From: DASVXQ01 sp046727955
GTDB lineage: Bacteria; Actinomycetota; CALGFH01
Direction: 5' to 3'
Length of the DNA: 50,717 nucleotides
Assembly (NCBI GenBank): GCA_046727955.1
Contig: JBKPDO010000001.1
Span: 1 to 50,717 of the forward strand
Part shown: positions 1 through 8,665 of the stretch, piece by piece
Layout of the letters: each line of letters begins with the position of its first letter
How positions within the stretch are numbered: the first letter of the stretch is position 1
The notes under the pieces: model-generated
What the model was told of the DNA's origin: nothing
Database searches by the model: none
What the model saw: the letters and a program-made list of their open reading frames with translations, nothing else
Position numbers and translations under genes: made by a program

Positions 1-378
1 GGCTGGGGGGTCGGCTTCGTGGTCTTCGCCGGCGTGATGATGATCATGCTCGGCATCTTCCACGCGCTGGAGGGCCTGACCGCGATCCTGAAGGACCAGT
101 TCTTCGTGTCCACCCCCCGCAACTACCTGATCACGATCGACCTGACGGGCTGGGGGTGGATCCACCTGATCGGCGGGGCGGTCGTCGCGGTGGCCGGCTT
201 CTTTGTGTTCTCCGGCGCGGTGTGGGCGCGCACCATCGGGGTCATCTTGGCGGTGCTGAGCGCGTTCGCGAACTTCCTGTTCATTCCGTACTACCCGTTC
301 TGGTCGCTGCTGATGCTCGCGGTGGACTTCTTCGTGATCTGGGCGCTGGTGGCGCACGGCCGGGAAGTCGCGGCTTGA
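1..378 (+). CDS. DUF7144-family integral membrane protein (5' end outside window)
   Basis: The reading frame is open from the first base, so the start lies upstream and 125 residues are visible. The protein is small and hydrophobic, with about four membrane helices. It begins with a GWGVGFVVFAG-type stretch and ends with FFVIWALVAHGREVAA, which matches the DUF7144 family of short actinobacterial membrane proteins. The function of that family is unknown. A second copy of the same gene, with its middle deleted, lies at 44641-44816, so this one serves as the intact template for reading that remnant. It converges on the sugar-transport operon, with about 140 bases between the two stops. Confidence 0.8.
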   Translation, partial: GWGVGFVVFAGVMMIMLGIFHALEGLTAILKDQFFVSTPRNYLITIDLTGWGWIHLIGGAVVAVAGFFVFSGAVWARTIGVILAVLSAFANFLFIPYYPFWSLLMLAVDFFVIWALVAHGREVAA

Positions 379-516
379 CCACCGAGGCGGCTCGCACCTG
401 TGCGCGCCCAATTACTGCCTGCTACTGCCTGCGCTACCGGCCCGCGGCGCGGCAAGGCGAGACGATCGACACCTCGACCGGCCACCTTGGCTTCCGCTGC
501 ATCGTGCGTCCGGTGC

Positions 517-1401
517 TCAGCCCTTGAGCGCGCCAGCCATGAGGCCCCGCATGAAGAAGCGGCCCAGCAGGAGGTACACCAGCAGGGTCGGGATCGAGGC
601 GAGCAGCGCCGCCGCCATCTGCTGGCTGTAGGGCACCACCATCGAGCCAGAGATGTTGTTGAGCGCCACCGTGGCCGGCCAGCTAGTGGGCCCGGTCAGG
701 AACACCGCGAACAGGAAGTCGTTCCACATCGAGGTGAACTGCCAGATCAGCGTCACCGCGAACGCGGGGCCGGAGTTGGGCAGGATCACCGACCGGTAGG
801 TGCGCAGCATGCCAGCACCGTCCACGCGCGCCGCCTCGGTCAGCTCCTTCGGGATGGTGGCGTAGTAGTTGCGGAAGATCAGCGTGCAGATCGGGATGCC
901 GAAGACGATGTGCGCCAGCATCAGGCCCGGGATCCCGCCGATCAGGTGCGCCTTGGTCATGAGCTGCACCAGCGGGATCATCACCGCCTGGTAAGGGATG
1001 AACATGCCGAACAGGAACAGCATGTAGACGGCGTCGGCGCCGGGGAAGCGCCACTTGGACAGCACGAAGCCGTTCATCGAGCCGAGCAGGGACGACAGGA
1101 TCGCGCCGGGCACCGCGAGCTTGACGCTGTTCCACAGCGCCGGCGAGAGGGAGGTCCAGGCGGCCCGCCAGCCCTCACCCGTCCACACTTTCGGCAGCGC
1201 CCAGGCACGACTCGGGTCAGCCTCGGTGAGCGGCTTGAAGCTGGTCACCAGCAGCACGTAGATCGGGATCAGGAACAGCACCACGAAAGCCAGCAGCACC
1301 AGGAACTTGACGAGCCTGGGCCAGGTCCGGCGGCCCCAGACCCGCGAGCGCGGTGCTCCCGGGACCGCCGGCCGCGGCGGCGCCTGCGTGATCGCGGTCA
1401 C
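517..1401 (-). CDS. Sugar ABC transporter permease, MalG/UgpE-like (CUT1)
   Basis: Second membrane subunit of a carbohydrate importer, 294 residues. The start is taken as the GTG at 1401, because it overlaps the stop of the upstream permease by four bases (GTGA); the frame stays open further but without support. Six hydrophobic segments are visible after an Arg-rich N-terminus, and the cytoplasmic EAA loop reads EAARVDGAGMLRTYRSVILP at about residues 200-220, the contact site for the ATPase. It is the last gene of the operon. No ATP-binding subunit is encoded next to it, so the transporter probably borrows a shared MsiK-type ATPase, as many actinobacterial sugar importers do (inference). Confidence 0.92.
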   Translation of the reverse strand: MTAITQAPPRPAVPGAPRSRVWGRRTWPRLVKFLVLLAFVVLFLIPIYVLLVTSFKPLTEADPSRAWALPKVWTGEGWRAAWTSLSPALWNSVKLAVPGAILSSLLGSMNGFVLSKWRFPGADAVYMLFLFGMFIPYQAVMIPLVQLMTKAHLIGGIPGLMLAHIVFGIPICTLIFRNYYATIPKELTEAARVDGAGMLRTYRSVILPNSGPAFAVTLIWQFTSMWNDFLFAVFLTGPTSWPATVALNNISGSMVVPYSQQMAAALLASIPTLLVYLLLGRFFMRGLMAGALKG

Positions 1402-2390
1402 GATTGCTGCCTCTCGGACCGGATCGTGTAGATCAGATACGGCACGATCAGCACGGCCACGGCCAGCAGCATGTAGGTCGCGATCGCGGCCCCCTTGGCG
1501 AAGTCGTGTGCGTCGAACACCATCTGCCACATGTAGACGGCCGGGACGTCGGTGATGATCTGCTTACCGGATATCGCAACGATCAGGTCGAACACCTTGA
1601 GCGAGATGTGGCCGAGGATGATCAGCGCGGCCAGCGTGACCGGCCGGAGCTGCGGGATGACGACCTTGCGGTAGACCTGCCACTCGGAGCAGCCGTCGAC
1701 CCGCGCGGCCTCCCGAAGCTCCTCGGGCACGCCGCGCAGGCCGGCGAGGAACAGCGCCATGACGTAGCCCGACATCTGCCAGATGGCGGGGATCGCCATC
1801 GCGCCCATGCCCCACTTGTCGTTCTGCCACCAGTCGTTCGACAGGAAGCCCAGGCCCATCTTGTCGAAGAGGAGATTCAGCCCGGACGCCCGGTCGCCGG
1901 GGGCCGGGTTCATGAGCCAGCGCCAGACGATCCCGGTGGCGATGAAGGACACCGCCATCGGGAACAGGTACACCGAGCGGAACCCGCTCTCGCCCCGCAC
2001 CCCCTTGTCGAGCAGCAACGCGAGCACCCAGCCGAGCAGCATGGCCCCCACCACGAAGACCACCGTGAACAGGACCGCGTGCTGGACCGCGTTGTTCCAG
2101 CGCTCCTCGCCCCACAGCTTGGTGAGGTTCTGGAGCCCGACGAAGCGCTGCGGCGAGATGACCGTGTGCCAGGAGCTCATGGCCACCTTGACGTTCCAGC
2201 CGATCAGCCCGTAGACGAAGACGCCGATCGCGATGATCGACGGCGACACCAGGAGCAGGCCTGGACCCCAGGTTCGGACCCGGCGCAGGAGTCTTCGCCG
2301 CTTGGGCCGCTGCGGCGGGGGGTGCCGGCCCGCCGCAGCCGGCACCCCCCGCCGCGACGTCGTTGTCTTCAACGCCTGCTCACTGGGCAA
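1398..2390 (-). CDS. Sugar ABC transporter permease, MalF/UgpA-like (CUT1)
   Basis: First membrane subunit of the same importer, up to 330 residues. A basic N-terminus precedes the first helix (GPGLLLVSPSIIAIGVFVYG), and the EAA loop is EAARVDGCSEWQVYRKVVIP near the C-terminal third. Its start is uncertain. A TTG at 2390 would overlap the binding-protein stop by 11 bases, and a TTG at 2372 or GTG at 2345 are alternatives; none has a strong ribosome site, so translation is probably coupled to the upstream gene. It overlaps the downstream permease by GTGA. Confidence 0.9.
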   Translation of the reverse strand: MPSEQALKTTTSRRGVPAAAGRHPPPQRPKRRRLLRRVRTWGPGLLLVSPSIIAIGVFVYGLIGWNVKVAMSSWHTVISPQRFVGLQNLTKLWGEERWNNAVQHAVLFTVVFVVGAMLLGWVLALLLDKGVRGESGFRSVYLFPMAVSFIATGIVWRWLMNPAPGDRASGLNLLFDKMGLGFLSNDWWQNDKWGMGAMAIPAIWQMSGYVMALFLAGLRGVPEELREAARVDGCSEWQVYRKVVIPQLRPVTLAALIILGHISLKVFDLIVAISGKQIITDVPAVYMWQMVFDAHDFAKGAAIATYMLLAVAVLIVPYLIYTIRSERQQS

Positions 2391-3663
2391 GCCCGGTGGT
2401 CGCCGCGTCCACCAGCGACTTCTGGAAGTTGCCGACGTTCTTGTTCTTCAGGAACAGGCCGACGGCCGTGTCGATGTTGGTGTGCCAGGCGTTGTTCGCG
2501 GTGACGCCGTGCCACATCGAGCCGGCCAGCTTGTCGCTCTGCCACTGCTGCAACGCCCACGCCAGGTAGTCCTTGTACAGCGAGGTGTCGGCGTCCTTGC
2601 GGGCCGGGATCGAGCCCTTCTGCGGGTTGAACAGGTCCTGGCCCTCCTTGCTGGCGGCCTCGGTCAGCCAGGCGACGGCGGCATCGCGGTGCGGCGCGCC
2701 CTTTGGCAGCGTGAAGCTGTCGGACAGCCACTGGTAGGTCCCGTCGGTCCCCGGCGCCGCCGCCCAGTCGTAGTCGACCTTCGGGGTCTTGCCAAGCTCC
2801 TTGAAGTACCCGGCGGCCCAGTCGCCCATGATGTTGAAGGCCGCCTTGCCGTCGACGACGTCCTTGGCCGCGAGCTGCCAGTCCGTGGAGGCCGCCTCGG
2901 TGTTGGTGTACCGCAGGATCGTCTGGTAGTCCCCCAGCGCCTTGGCCACCTGCGGAGAGCTCCAGTCGGCCCCCTGCTTCCAGAGAGCGTTCCAGCCGTC
3001 CGCGCCCAGATCGCCGAGCATCACCGCGTCGAGCAGGTGGTCGGCGGTCCACTGCGCGCCCAGCGAGAGCGGGATCTTCTTGGTCTTCTGCTTGACCTGC
3101 TGCAGATCGCTGATGAACTCGGCGATGGTCGCGGGCGGCTTGGCGATGCCCGCCTCCTTGAGCACCGCGGGGCTGAACCACAGGACGTTCGCGCGGTGGA
3201 TGTTCACCGGCACCGAGTAGACGTGCCCCTCGAAGGTGATCTGGTCCACCAGCTCCTGCGGGAACACGTCGCGCAGCTTGAGCTGGTCGTAGAGGAAGTC
3301 GAGCGGCTCGAGCTGCCCGGCCTTGATGTAGTCGAGCAGCTCGGCGCCGGCGTGGCCCTGGAAGGAGTCCGGCGGCTGGTTCGCCTGCAGGCGACTGGCG
3401 AGCACCGCCTTGGCGTTGGTCCCGGAGCCACCGGCTACGGCGGCGTTGATGAACTGGATGTTGGGGTTCTTCTTTTTGAAGTCCGCGACCATGGCCTCGA
3501 GGCCCTTGGCCTCGCCGCCGCCGGTCCACCACGAGAACACCTCGACCTTGCTGGCCGAGGACCCGCTCGACTTGTTGCTCTCGTTCCCGCCGCAGCCGGC
3601 GAGCACCAGGCCGATGGCGGCGAACAACGCCACCAGTGCGGGCCACCGTCGCTTCAGTCGCAT
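2380..3663 (-). CDS. Sugar ABC transporter substrate-binding lipoprotein
   Basis: Extracellular solute-binding protein, family 1, 427 residues. The ATG at 3663 follows GGGAGG by six bases, and the N-terminus is a textbook lipoprotein signal (MRLKRRW, hydrophobic core, LAGC with the lipidated Cys at residue 24). The FSWWTGGGEAKGL segment after the linker and the NIMGDWAAGYF motif are typical of the glucose/oligosaccharide-binding group. It captures the sugar for the two permeases downstream. The gene lies behind a candidate LacI operator at 3845-3856, so it is probably induced together with the GH92 mannosidase at 5203-8364. The natural ligand is therefore likely mannose or a short manno-oligosaccharide (inference from context). 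Confidence 0.93.
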   Translation of the reverse strand: MRLKRRWPALVALFAAIGLVLAGCGGNESNKSSGSSASKVEVFSWWTGGGEAKGLEAMVADFKKKNPNIQFINAAVAGGSGTNAKAVLASRLQANQPPDSFQGHAGAELLDYIKAGQLEPLDFLYDQLKLRDVFPQELVDQITFEGHVYSVPVNIHRANVLWFSPAVLKEAGIAKPPATIAEFISDLQQVKQKTKKIPLSLGAQWTADHLLDAVMLGDLGADGWNALWKQGADWSSPQVAKALGDYQTILRYTNTEAASTDWQLAAKDVVDGKAAFNIMGDWAAGYFKELGKTPKVDYDWAAAPGTDGTYQWLSDSFTLPKGAPHRDAAVAWLTEAASKEGQDLFNPQKGSIPARKDADTSLYKDYLAWALQQWQSDKLAGSMWHGVTANNAWHTNIDTAVGLFLKNKNVGNFQKSLVDAATTGLAQ

Positions 3664-3844
3664 GGTCAACCTCCCATTGGTCGAGCAGATGAGATCCGGG
3701 CGCCTGAGATCTGGTCGCGCAGGTGCGCCAGAGCCAGCGCTATCAGTCGATATCTCCCCACCTGGCCTGCCTGTACGTTCGAGCCCTCGACGTGGTGAAC
3801 GTCTGGGATTGCGAGTGACAGCTTGGAGCCAAGCGCGGCCCGCA

Positions 3845-3856
3845 GTCAACGTTGTC
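3845..3856. promoter_or_regulatory. LacI-type operator upstream of sugar ABC operon
   Basis: GTCAACGTTGTC is a palindrome centred on CG with one mismatch to the perfect GACAACGTTGTC copies at 4909-4920 and 5091-5102. It lies about 180 bases upstream of the binding-protein start and just beyond the stop of the regulator gene, where a promoter for the transporter operon would be expected. LacI-family operators are typically palindromes with a central CG. Confidence 0.75.
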
Positions 3857-3882
3857 ATCCACAGCTGGCACGGACCCTCGTC

Positions 3883-4890
3883 TCACGGTGGCACTTCCCC
3901 GGAGCCGCGCGGGATCAGCTGCGCGGGCAGCACGATTCGTGCCAGCGGGGAGCGGTCCCCTTCCAGGCGCCGGCACAGCAACTCGGTCGCCTGCCGACCC
4001 ATCTCGGCAGGGCTGTGGGCCACCACCGTGATCGAGAGCACGTCGGCGAGCTCGAAGTCGTCGAAGCCCACGATGGCGGTGCGCGCGCCCGCCGCCCGGA
4101 TCGCCTTCAGCGCACCCACGGTGTTGCGGTTGTTGCCGGTGAAGATGGCCGTGGGGGGGTCGAGCAGCCCGAGCAGCGCGCGGGTGGCCTCCTCGGCGGC
4201 GGCGACGTCGTGCGAGCCGAGCTGCAGCAGGCTGTCCTCCAGCCCGATCCCGGCGGCGGTCAGCGCCTCGACGTAGCCTTGGCGCCGCTCGACCGCGGTG
4301 AAGATCGCCGGCAGGTCGCCGACCATGCCGATGCGCCGGTGGCCGTGCGCGAGCAGGTGCTCGACCGCCCGGCGGGCGCCGCCGAGGTTGTCGAGAAGGA
4401 TCGTATCGGCCTCGAGCCTGCCCGGCGGCCGGTCCATGAACACCACCGGCGTGCCCATCCTGAGCTCCGGCAGCAGGAAGCGGTGGTCCGCGCCGGCCGG
4501 CACCACCAGCAGGCCTTCCACCCGCCGCTCGCACAGCAGCTGGATCAGGTCCCGCTCACGGCCCGGGTCCTCGTCCGAGCTGCCGGCGATGACCAGATAG
4601 CCCCGCTCACGAGCCACCTCCTCTACCGCTCGCGTGATGGCCGAGTAGAAGGGGTTGGCGACGTCCTCGATCACCAGGCCGATCGTGCCCGAGGACCGCC
4701 CCCGGCGGAGCACGCGCGCCATGTCGTTGCGGCGGAACCCGAGCGCGGCGATGGCCTCGTGGACCCGCGACGCCGTCTCCGGGCGCACGCCGCCCTCGTC
4801 GTTGACCACTCTGGAGACCGTCTTGAGACTGACCCCAGCCTCCCGGGCCACGTCCCACATGGTCGGTCTCGGTAGTTGCGCCTCTGCCAC
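3883..4890 (-). CDS. LacI-family transcriptional regulator
   Basis: Sugar-responsive repressor, about 335 residues from the GTG at 4890. The DNA-binding helix-turn-helix is at residues 11-30 (MWDVAREAGVSLKTVSRVVN), followed by the hinge (RVLRRGRSSGTIGLVI) and a periplasmic-binding-like effector domain ending near GFDDFELADVLSITVV. An upstream ATG at 4938 is in frame, but using it would place the operator palindrome at 4909-4920 inside the gene, so the shorter start is preferred. The ribosome site is weak for either choice. It sits between the transporter operon and the divergent mannosidase and probably represses both as well as itself. Confidence 0.9.
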   Translation of the reverse strand: MAEAQLPRPTMWDVAREAGVSLKTVSRVVNDEGGVRPETASRVHEAIAALGFRRNDMARVLRRGRSSGTIGLVIEDVANPFYSAITRAVEEVARERGYLVIAGSSDEDPGRERDLIQLLCERRVEGLLVVPAGADHRFLLPELRMGTPVVFMDRPPGRLEADTILLDNLGGARRAVEHLLAHGHRRIGMVGDLPAIFTAVERRQGYVEALTAAGIGLEDSLLQLGSHDVAAAEEATRALLGLLDPPTAIFTGNNRNTVGALKAIRAAGARTAIVGFDDFELADVLSITVVAHSPAEMGRQATELLCRRLEGDRSPLARIVLPAQLIPRGSGEVPP

Positions 4891-4908
4891 TGTCAGAGCC
4901 CGTGTTCC

Positions 4909-4920
4909 GACAACGTTGTC
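4909..4920. promoter_or_regulatory. LacI-type operator in front of the regulator gene
   Basis: Perfect 12-bp palindrome GACAACGTTGTC placed 19 bases upstream of the preferred regulator start, which suggests autoregulation. It is identical to the copy at 5091-5102. Confidence 0.82.
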
Positions 4921-4950
4921 AGCTATCAAGGCATGCACCTCTCACCCTGT

Positions 4951-5018
4951 CAAGGTGCCGCTCAAGGTGCCGCTCAGGGCGTCCGGGCGAGAGGCATCCC
5001 TCCGGGCGAGAGGCATCC
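4951..5018. repeat. Short tandem repeats in the lacI-mannosidase intergenic region
   Basis: Two adjacent duplications are visible. CAAGGTGCCGCT occurs twice head to tail at 4951-4974. An 18-base unit beginning TCCGGGCGAGAGG occurs at 4982-4999 and again at 5001-5018. They lie between two operators in the divergent promoter region. No function is assigned. Confidence 0.85.
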
Positions 5019-5090
5019 GCCCCGGCGGCGGCTCCATGTCCATGTCATGAAAAAAAATGGCTAGTCGGACATACCACGAGCTGCTATGTT

Positions 5091-5102
5091 GACAACGTTG
5101 TC
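5091..5102. promoter_or_regulatory. LacI-type operator upstream of GH92 gene
   Basis: Perfect palindrome GACAACGTTGTC about 100 bases upstream of the mannosidase start, identical to the site at 4909-4920. Together with the imperfect copy at 3845-3856 it defines a three-site local regulon. Confidence 0.83.
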
Positions 5103-5202
5103 GTGACCCGCCAAGTGCCCGTGCAGTGATGAATGCGGGCGATGGAAGGGGGTGGCGTATCGAGGAACGCGGCGTAGCTGGTTACGGCGAAAGGAGCAAT
5201 CC

Positions 5203-8200
5203 GTGACAGCGAAGCGAAGGCGAACCTTCTCTCTTGCGGCCAGCACAGCCATCTTCTTCGCCACCGTCCTGGTGGCCGGCGCGCCGGCCAGCGGCGCGGC
5301 AGGCCCCGCGCTGGTGAGCGACCCCGCCTCCATGGTGAACACGCTGGTGGCCACGACCGGCGGCGGCAACGTCTTCCCCGGCCCTGACGTGCCGTTCGGC
5401 ATGATCCAGTGGAGTCCCGACACCCGCAGGCGCACGGACGGCGGCGGCTACAGGTTCGACCAGACCCAGCTCAGAGGCTTCAGCCTGACGCACATCAGCG
5501 GGCCGGGCTGCGGCGCCTACCAGGACGTCCCCATCCTGCCCCTGACCGGCGGCCTGCCTACTGGCGACCCCGGCTCCTTCATGGGGTACTTCACCCACAC
5601 CGGTGAGGTAGCCACGGCCGGCTACTACTCCGTGAGGGTCTCCAGGAAGGTCGACTCCCCCGCGATCACCACGGAACTGACCTCGACGCTGCGCAGCGCC
5701 ATGGGCCGCTTCACCTACCCGGCCACCACCGACGCCAACGTGCTGCTCAAGCTGCTGGACAGCCAGAACGGGACGGTGGCGAGCGACGCGAAGATCGTTG
5801 GCAAGAGCGAGGTGCAGGGCATGGCCAGGAGCGGCGGCTTCTGCGGCGCGCCCGACCTGTACAACCTCTTCTTCGACATCACCTTCGATCACCCGTTCAC
5901 GGCATCGAAGGTGATCCGCGAGCCCGGTCAGCCCGGCCCGAACTCGGTCTTCCTGACCTTCGACACCACCGCCAGCCAGGTCCTCCAGGCGAAGGTCGGC
6001 ATCTCGTTCGTCAGCGCGGCCAACGCCAAGCTGAACCGGGAGACCGACAATCCCGGCTGGGACTTCGACGCGGTGCGGTCCGCGGCGCACGACACCTGGA
6101 ACGACCAACTCTCCAAGATCCAGGTCGGCGGCGGCACCACGGACCAGCAGGCGCTGTTCTACACGATGCTCTACCGCGTGCTGCTCCATCCCAACGTCTG
6201 GAGCGACGCCAACGGCGAGTACATCGGCTTCGATCAGAAGATCCACACCGTGAAGGCCCCGCAGAAGGCCCAGTACGCCAACTTCTCAGGCTGGGACACC
6301 TATCACAGCCAGGTGCAGCTCAGCTCCCTGCTGGCCCCAGAGGAGTCGAGCGACCAGGCGCAGTCGCTGCTCAACGACGCCGCCGAGTCCCCCGATGGGG
6401 TGATCCCACCGTGGGGCTTCGCCAACAGCGCCAACTACGTCATGGTCGGTGACCCTGGCACGGCCCTCCTCGCCGGCTACTACGCCTTCGGAGCGCGCAA
6501 TTTCGACACCGCCACCGCGCTCGAGGTCATGATGAAAGAGGCCACCACCGTCAACAACGTGCGTCCCGGGCAGGCGCTGGAAGATCAGCACGGCTATCTG
6601 CCCGAGGACGGCCACTACGGCTGCTGCAATTTCTACGGCTCGGTCGGCACGCTGCTGGAGGACAATCAGGCGGACTTTGCCCTGGCACAGTACGCCAGCG
6701 CCCTCGGGGACACCGCCGACGCCGCCGTGCTGGTCCGGCGCGCGCAGAACTGGCAGAACGTCTTCAACCCGAACACCAGCCTGATGCAGCCCAAGCTGCT
6801 GAGCGGCCAGTTCGTGAGCGGCATCGGCCCGAGCAGCTCGCAGGGCATGGTCGAGGGCACGGCCGCGCAGTACCGCTGGATCGTCCCCTTCAACCACGCC
6901 AGCCTGATCGCCGCCCTGGGCGGGAACCAGGCGGTGAACGCGCTGCTGGACAGCTTCTTCACGACCCTCGACGGCTCGAGTCCCACGGGTGCCTTCCTGG
7001 CCAACGAGTTCGAGCTCGGCGTGCAGATGATGTACGACTACACCCGCCAGCCGTGGAAGACCCAGGCCGTCGTCAACCGCATGCGAAACGAGAACTACCA
7101 GCTCACTCCGACCGGGCTGAGAAACAACGACGACCTCGGCGCCCTGTCGTCGATGTATGTCTGGTCGTCGCTGGGCATGTACCCGGAGATCCCCGGAAGC
7201 GCCGAGCTGGAGATCAACGGCCCGGCGTTCCCTATGGCCATCGTCCACCTGGCCAACGGCAACACGATCACCATCAACGCCCCTGGCGCCTCGCCGACCA
7301 GCCCCTACATCCAGTCGCTCAACTTCAACGGGCACCCGCAGAGCCGGCTGTGGTTCGACCCGTCGCTCATCAGCAGCGGGGGCACGCTCGACTACACGAT
7401 GGGCTCCAGCCCCAACACCTCCTGGGGCGTGGCCCCGCAGGACACGCCACCCTCGTACGGGACCCAGCACGTCGCCGCCATCGGCTTCGTCTCCCCCGAC
7501 AGCCAGGCAATCGTCAGCCCCGGCGGCACCGCTGCGGTCGACCTCGGGGTCCAATCCACCTGGGACGCTCCCCAGACGATCGGCTGGACGGCGACACCAT
7601 CCAGTGGCGTCACCGTCAGCCCCAGCAGTGGCTCCCTGGTCGTCAACGGCGGCGGGCGCAGGAGCGTGCCGGTCAGGGTCACCGGAGGCACCACCGAGGG
7701 TCGAGAGACAGTGGCCTTCCACCTCACGTCGTCGAGCGGGGTGAGGGTCGGCGACGTGGTCCTGGGCCTGGCGGTGGCCAAGCCTGGTGAGCTCTGGCCC
7801 TACTACAACAACATCGGCGTCTCCGACGACGCCAACATGGAGACGGCCAACTTCGACGGCGTCGGCTTCGCCTACTCCGCCCAGGCGCTGGCGGCCGCCG
7901 GCGTCACCCCGGGGAGCACCGTGAGCGCGGACGGCTTCAGCTACGTGTGGCCGGACTTCCCCGCTGGCCAGCTCGACAACATCGAGGCCGGAGGCCAGAC
8001 GATCCAGCTGGCTCCGACGTCCGGCAAGACCAGGATCGGCCTGCTGGGGAGCGCCACCAACGTCGGCAGCGGTGGCTCCCAGGGGACCATGGTCGTCCAC
8101 TACAGCGACGGCACCAGCCAGCAGGTGACCGTGGGCTTCAGTGATTGGACGCTGGGCGCGGGGGCGTTCGGGCCCGCCTTCGGCAACACGACGGCCGTCA

Positions 8201-8364
8201 CCACGGCATACCGCAACTGCGTGTGCGGCGTGCACGACAACGTGAAGACCTACGTATTCGCCCTCAACGCCCCTCTGACCGCGGGCAAGACCGCGACCAG
8301 CATCACCCTGCCGGCCACCTTCACCGGGGGCCAATTCCACGTCTTCGACATCCAGTTCCAGTAA
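5203..8364 (+). CDS. Secreted GH92 alpha-mannosidase
   Basis: Glycoside hydrolase family 92 exo-alpha-mannosidase, 1053 residues. The GTG at 5203 follows AAGGAG by seven bases and opens a Sec signal peptide (basic start, hydrophobic core, cleavage near APASGAAG); the GTG at 5152 is less well supported. The catalytic part spans about residues 40-745. It begins with GGGNVFPGPDVPFGMIQWSP and contains the expected acid Glu at about 602 (LANEFEL) and the Asp pair at 643-644 (NNDDLGALSSMYVW) that GH92 uses for the calcium-assisted base. A small beta-rich domain (755-855) and a C-terminal domain of about 190 residues (861-1053) follow; these are accessory and possibly sugar-binding. GH92 enzymes trim mannose from alpha-linked mannans or glycoprotein glycans. 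The exact linkage cannot be told here. Confidence 0.93.
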   Translation: MTAKRRRTFSLAASTAIFFATVLVAGAPASGAAGPALVSDPASMVNTLVATTGGGNVFPGPDVPFGMIQWSPDTRRRTDGGGYRFDQTQLRGFSLTHISGPGCGAYQDVPILPLTGGLPTGDPGSFMGYFTHTGEVATAGYYSVRVSRKVDSPAITTELTSTLRSAMGRFTYPATTDANVLLKLLDSQNGTVASDAKIVGKSEVQGMARSGGFCGAPDLYNLFFDITFDHPFTASKVIREPGQPGPNSVFLTFDTTASQVLQAKVGISFVSAANAKLNRETDNPGWDFDAVRSAAHDTWNDQLSKIQVGGGTTDQQALFYTMLYRVLLHPNVWSDANGEYIGFDQKIHTVKAPQKAQYANFSGWDTYHSQVQLSSLLAPEESSDQAQSLLNDAAESPDGVIPPWGFANSANYVMVGDPGTALLAGYYAFGARNFDTATALEVMMKEATTVNNVRPGQALEDQHGYLPEDGHYGCCNFYGSVGTLLEDNQADFALAQYASALGDTADAAVLVRRAQNWQNVFNPNTSLMQPKLLSGQFVSGIGPSSSQGMVEGTAAQYRWIVPFNHASLIAALGGNQAVNALLDSFFTTLDGSSPTGAFLANEFELGVQMMYDYTRQPWKTQAVVNRMRNENYQLTPTGLRNNDDLGALSSMYVWSSLGMYPEIPGSAELEINGPAFPMAIVHLANGNTITINAPGASPTSPYIQSLNFNGHPQSRLWFDPSLISSGGTLDYTMGSSPNTSWGVAPQDTPPSYGTQHVAAIGFVSPDSQAIVSPGGTAAVDLGVQSTWDAPQTIGWTATPSSGVTVSPSSGSLVVNGGGRRSVPVRVTGGTTEGRETVAFHLTSSSGVRVGDVVLGLAVAKPGELWPYYNNIGVSDDANMETANFDGVGFAYSAQALAAAGVTPGSTVSADGFSYVWPDFPAGQLDNIEAGGQTIQLAPTSGKTRIGLLGSATNVGSGGSQGTMVVHYSDGTSQQVTVGFSDWTLGAGAFGPAFGNTTAVTTAYRNCVCGVHDNVKTYVFALNAPLTAGKTATSITLPATFTGGQFHVFDIQFQ

Positions 8365-8391
8365 ACCCATCGACGCAGCATCGCCGTCGGG

Positions 8392-8430
8392 CGCACCGCC
8401 CCTCCGGAATCGATCCGGGGGGGCGGTGCG
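8392..8430 (+). terminator. Strong hairpin after GH92 gene
   Basis: CGCACCGCCCC and its complement form a 17-pair stem with one G-T pair around the five-base loop ATCGA, starting 28 bases after the mannosidase stop. No T-run follows, as is common for high-GC actinobacterial terminators. Confidence 0.75.
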
Positions 8431-8665
8431 GGACCCGCGTGCAGAGCCCGCGGTGCGTTCGCGACGCGGGCGAGGCTCCCGGTCCGTCAGCCGGCGACCC
8501 GCTCGGCGTCCTGGACGGCCTGCCGCCAGGCCTCGTCCGCCATCTGCCTGCCGTTACCTGAGACGTCTGCGTCTGGTTTCAGGCAGCCGGCCGTTACCAG
8601 CCAGCGGTGCCTCAGCGTCTCTCACGGGTCGCCAGCTTGTCGAACAGTTCGCCGTCGAACTGGGG

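Noticed and set aside
6286..8370. Long open frame on the minus strand (694 codons) opposite the mannosidase gene
   Set aside because: It mirrors the GC-biased codon pattern of the GH92 gene, has no protein family pattern and no ribosome site.
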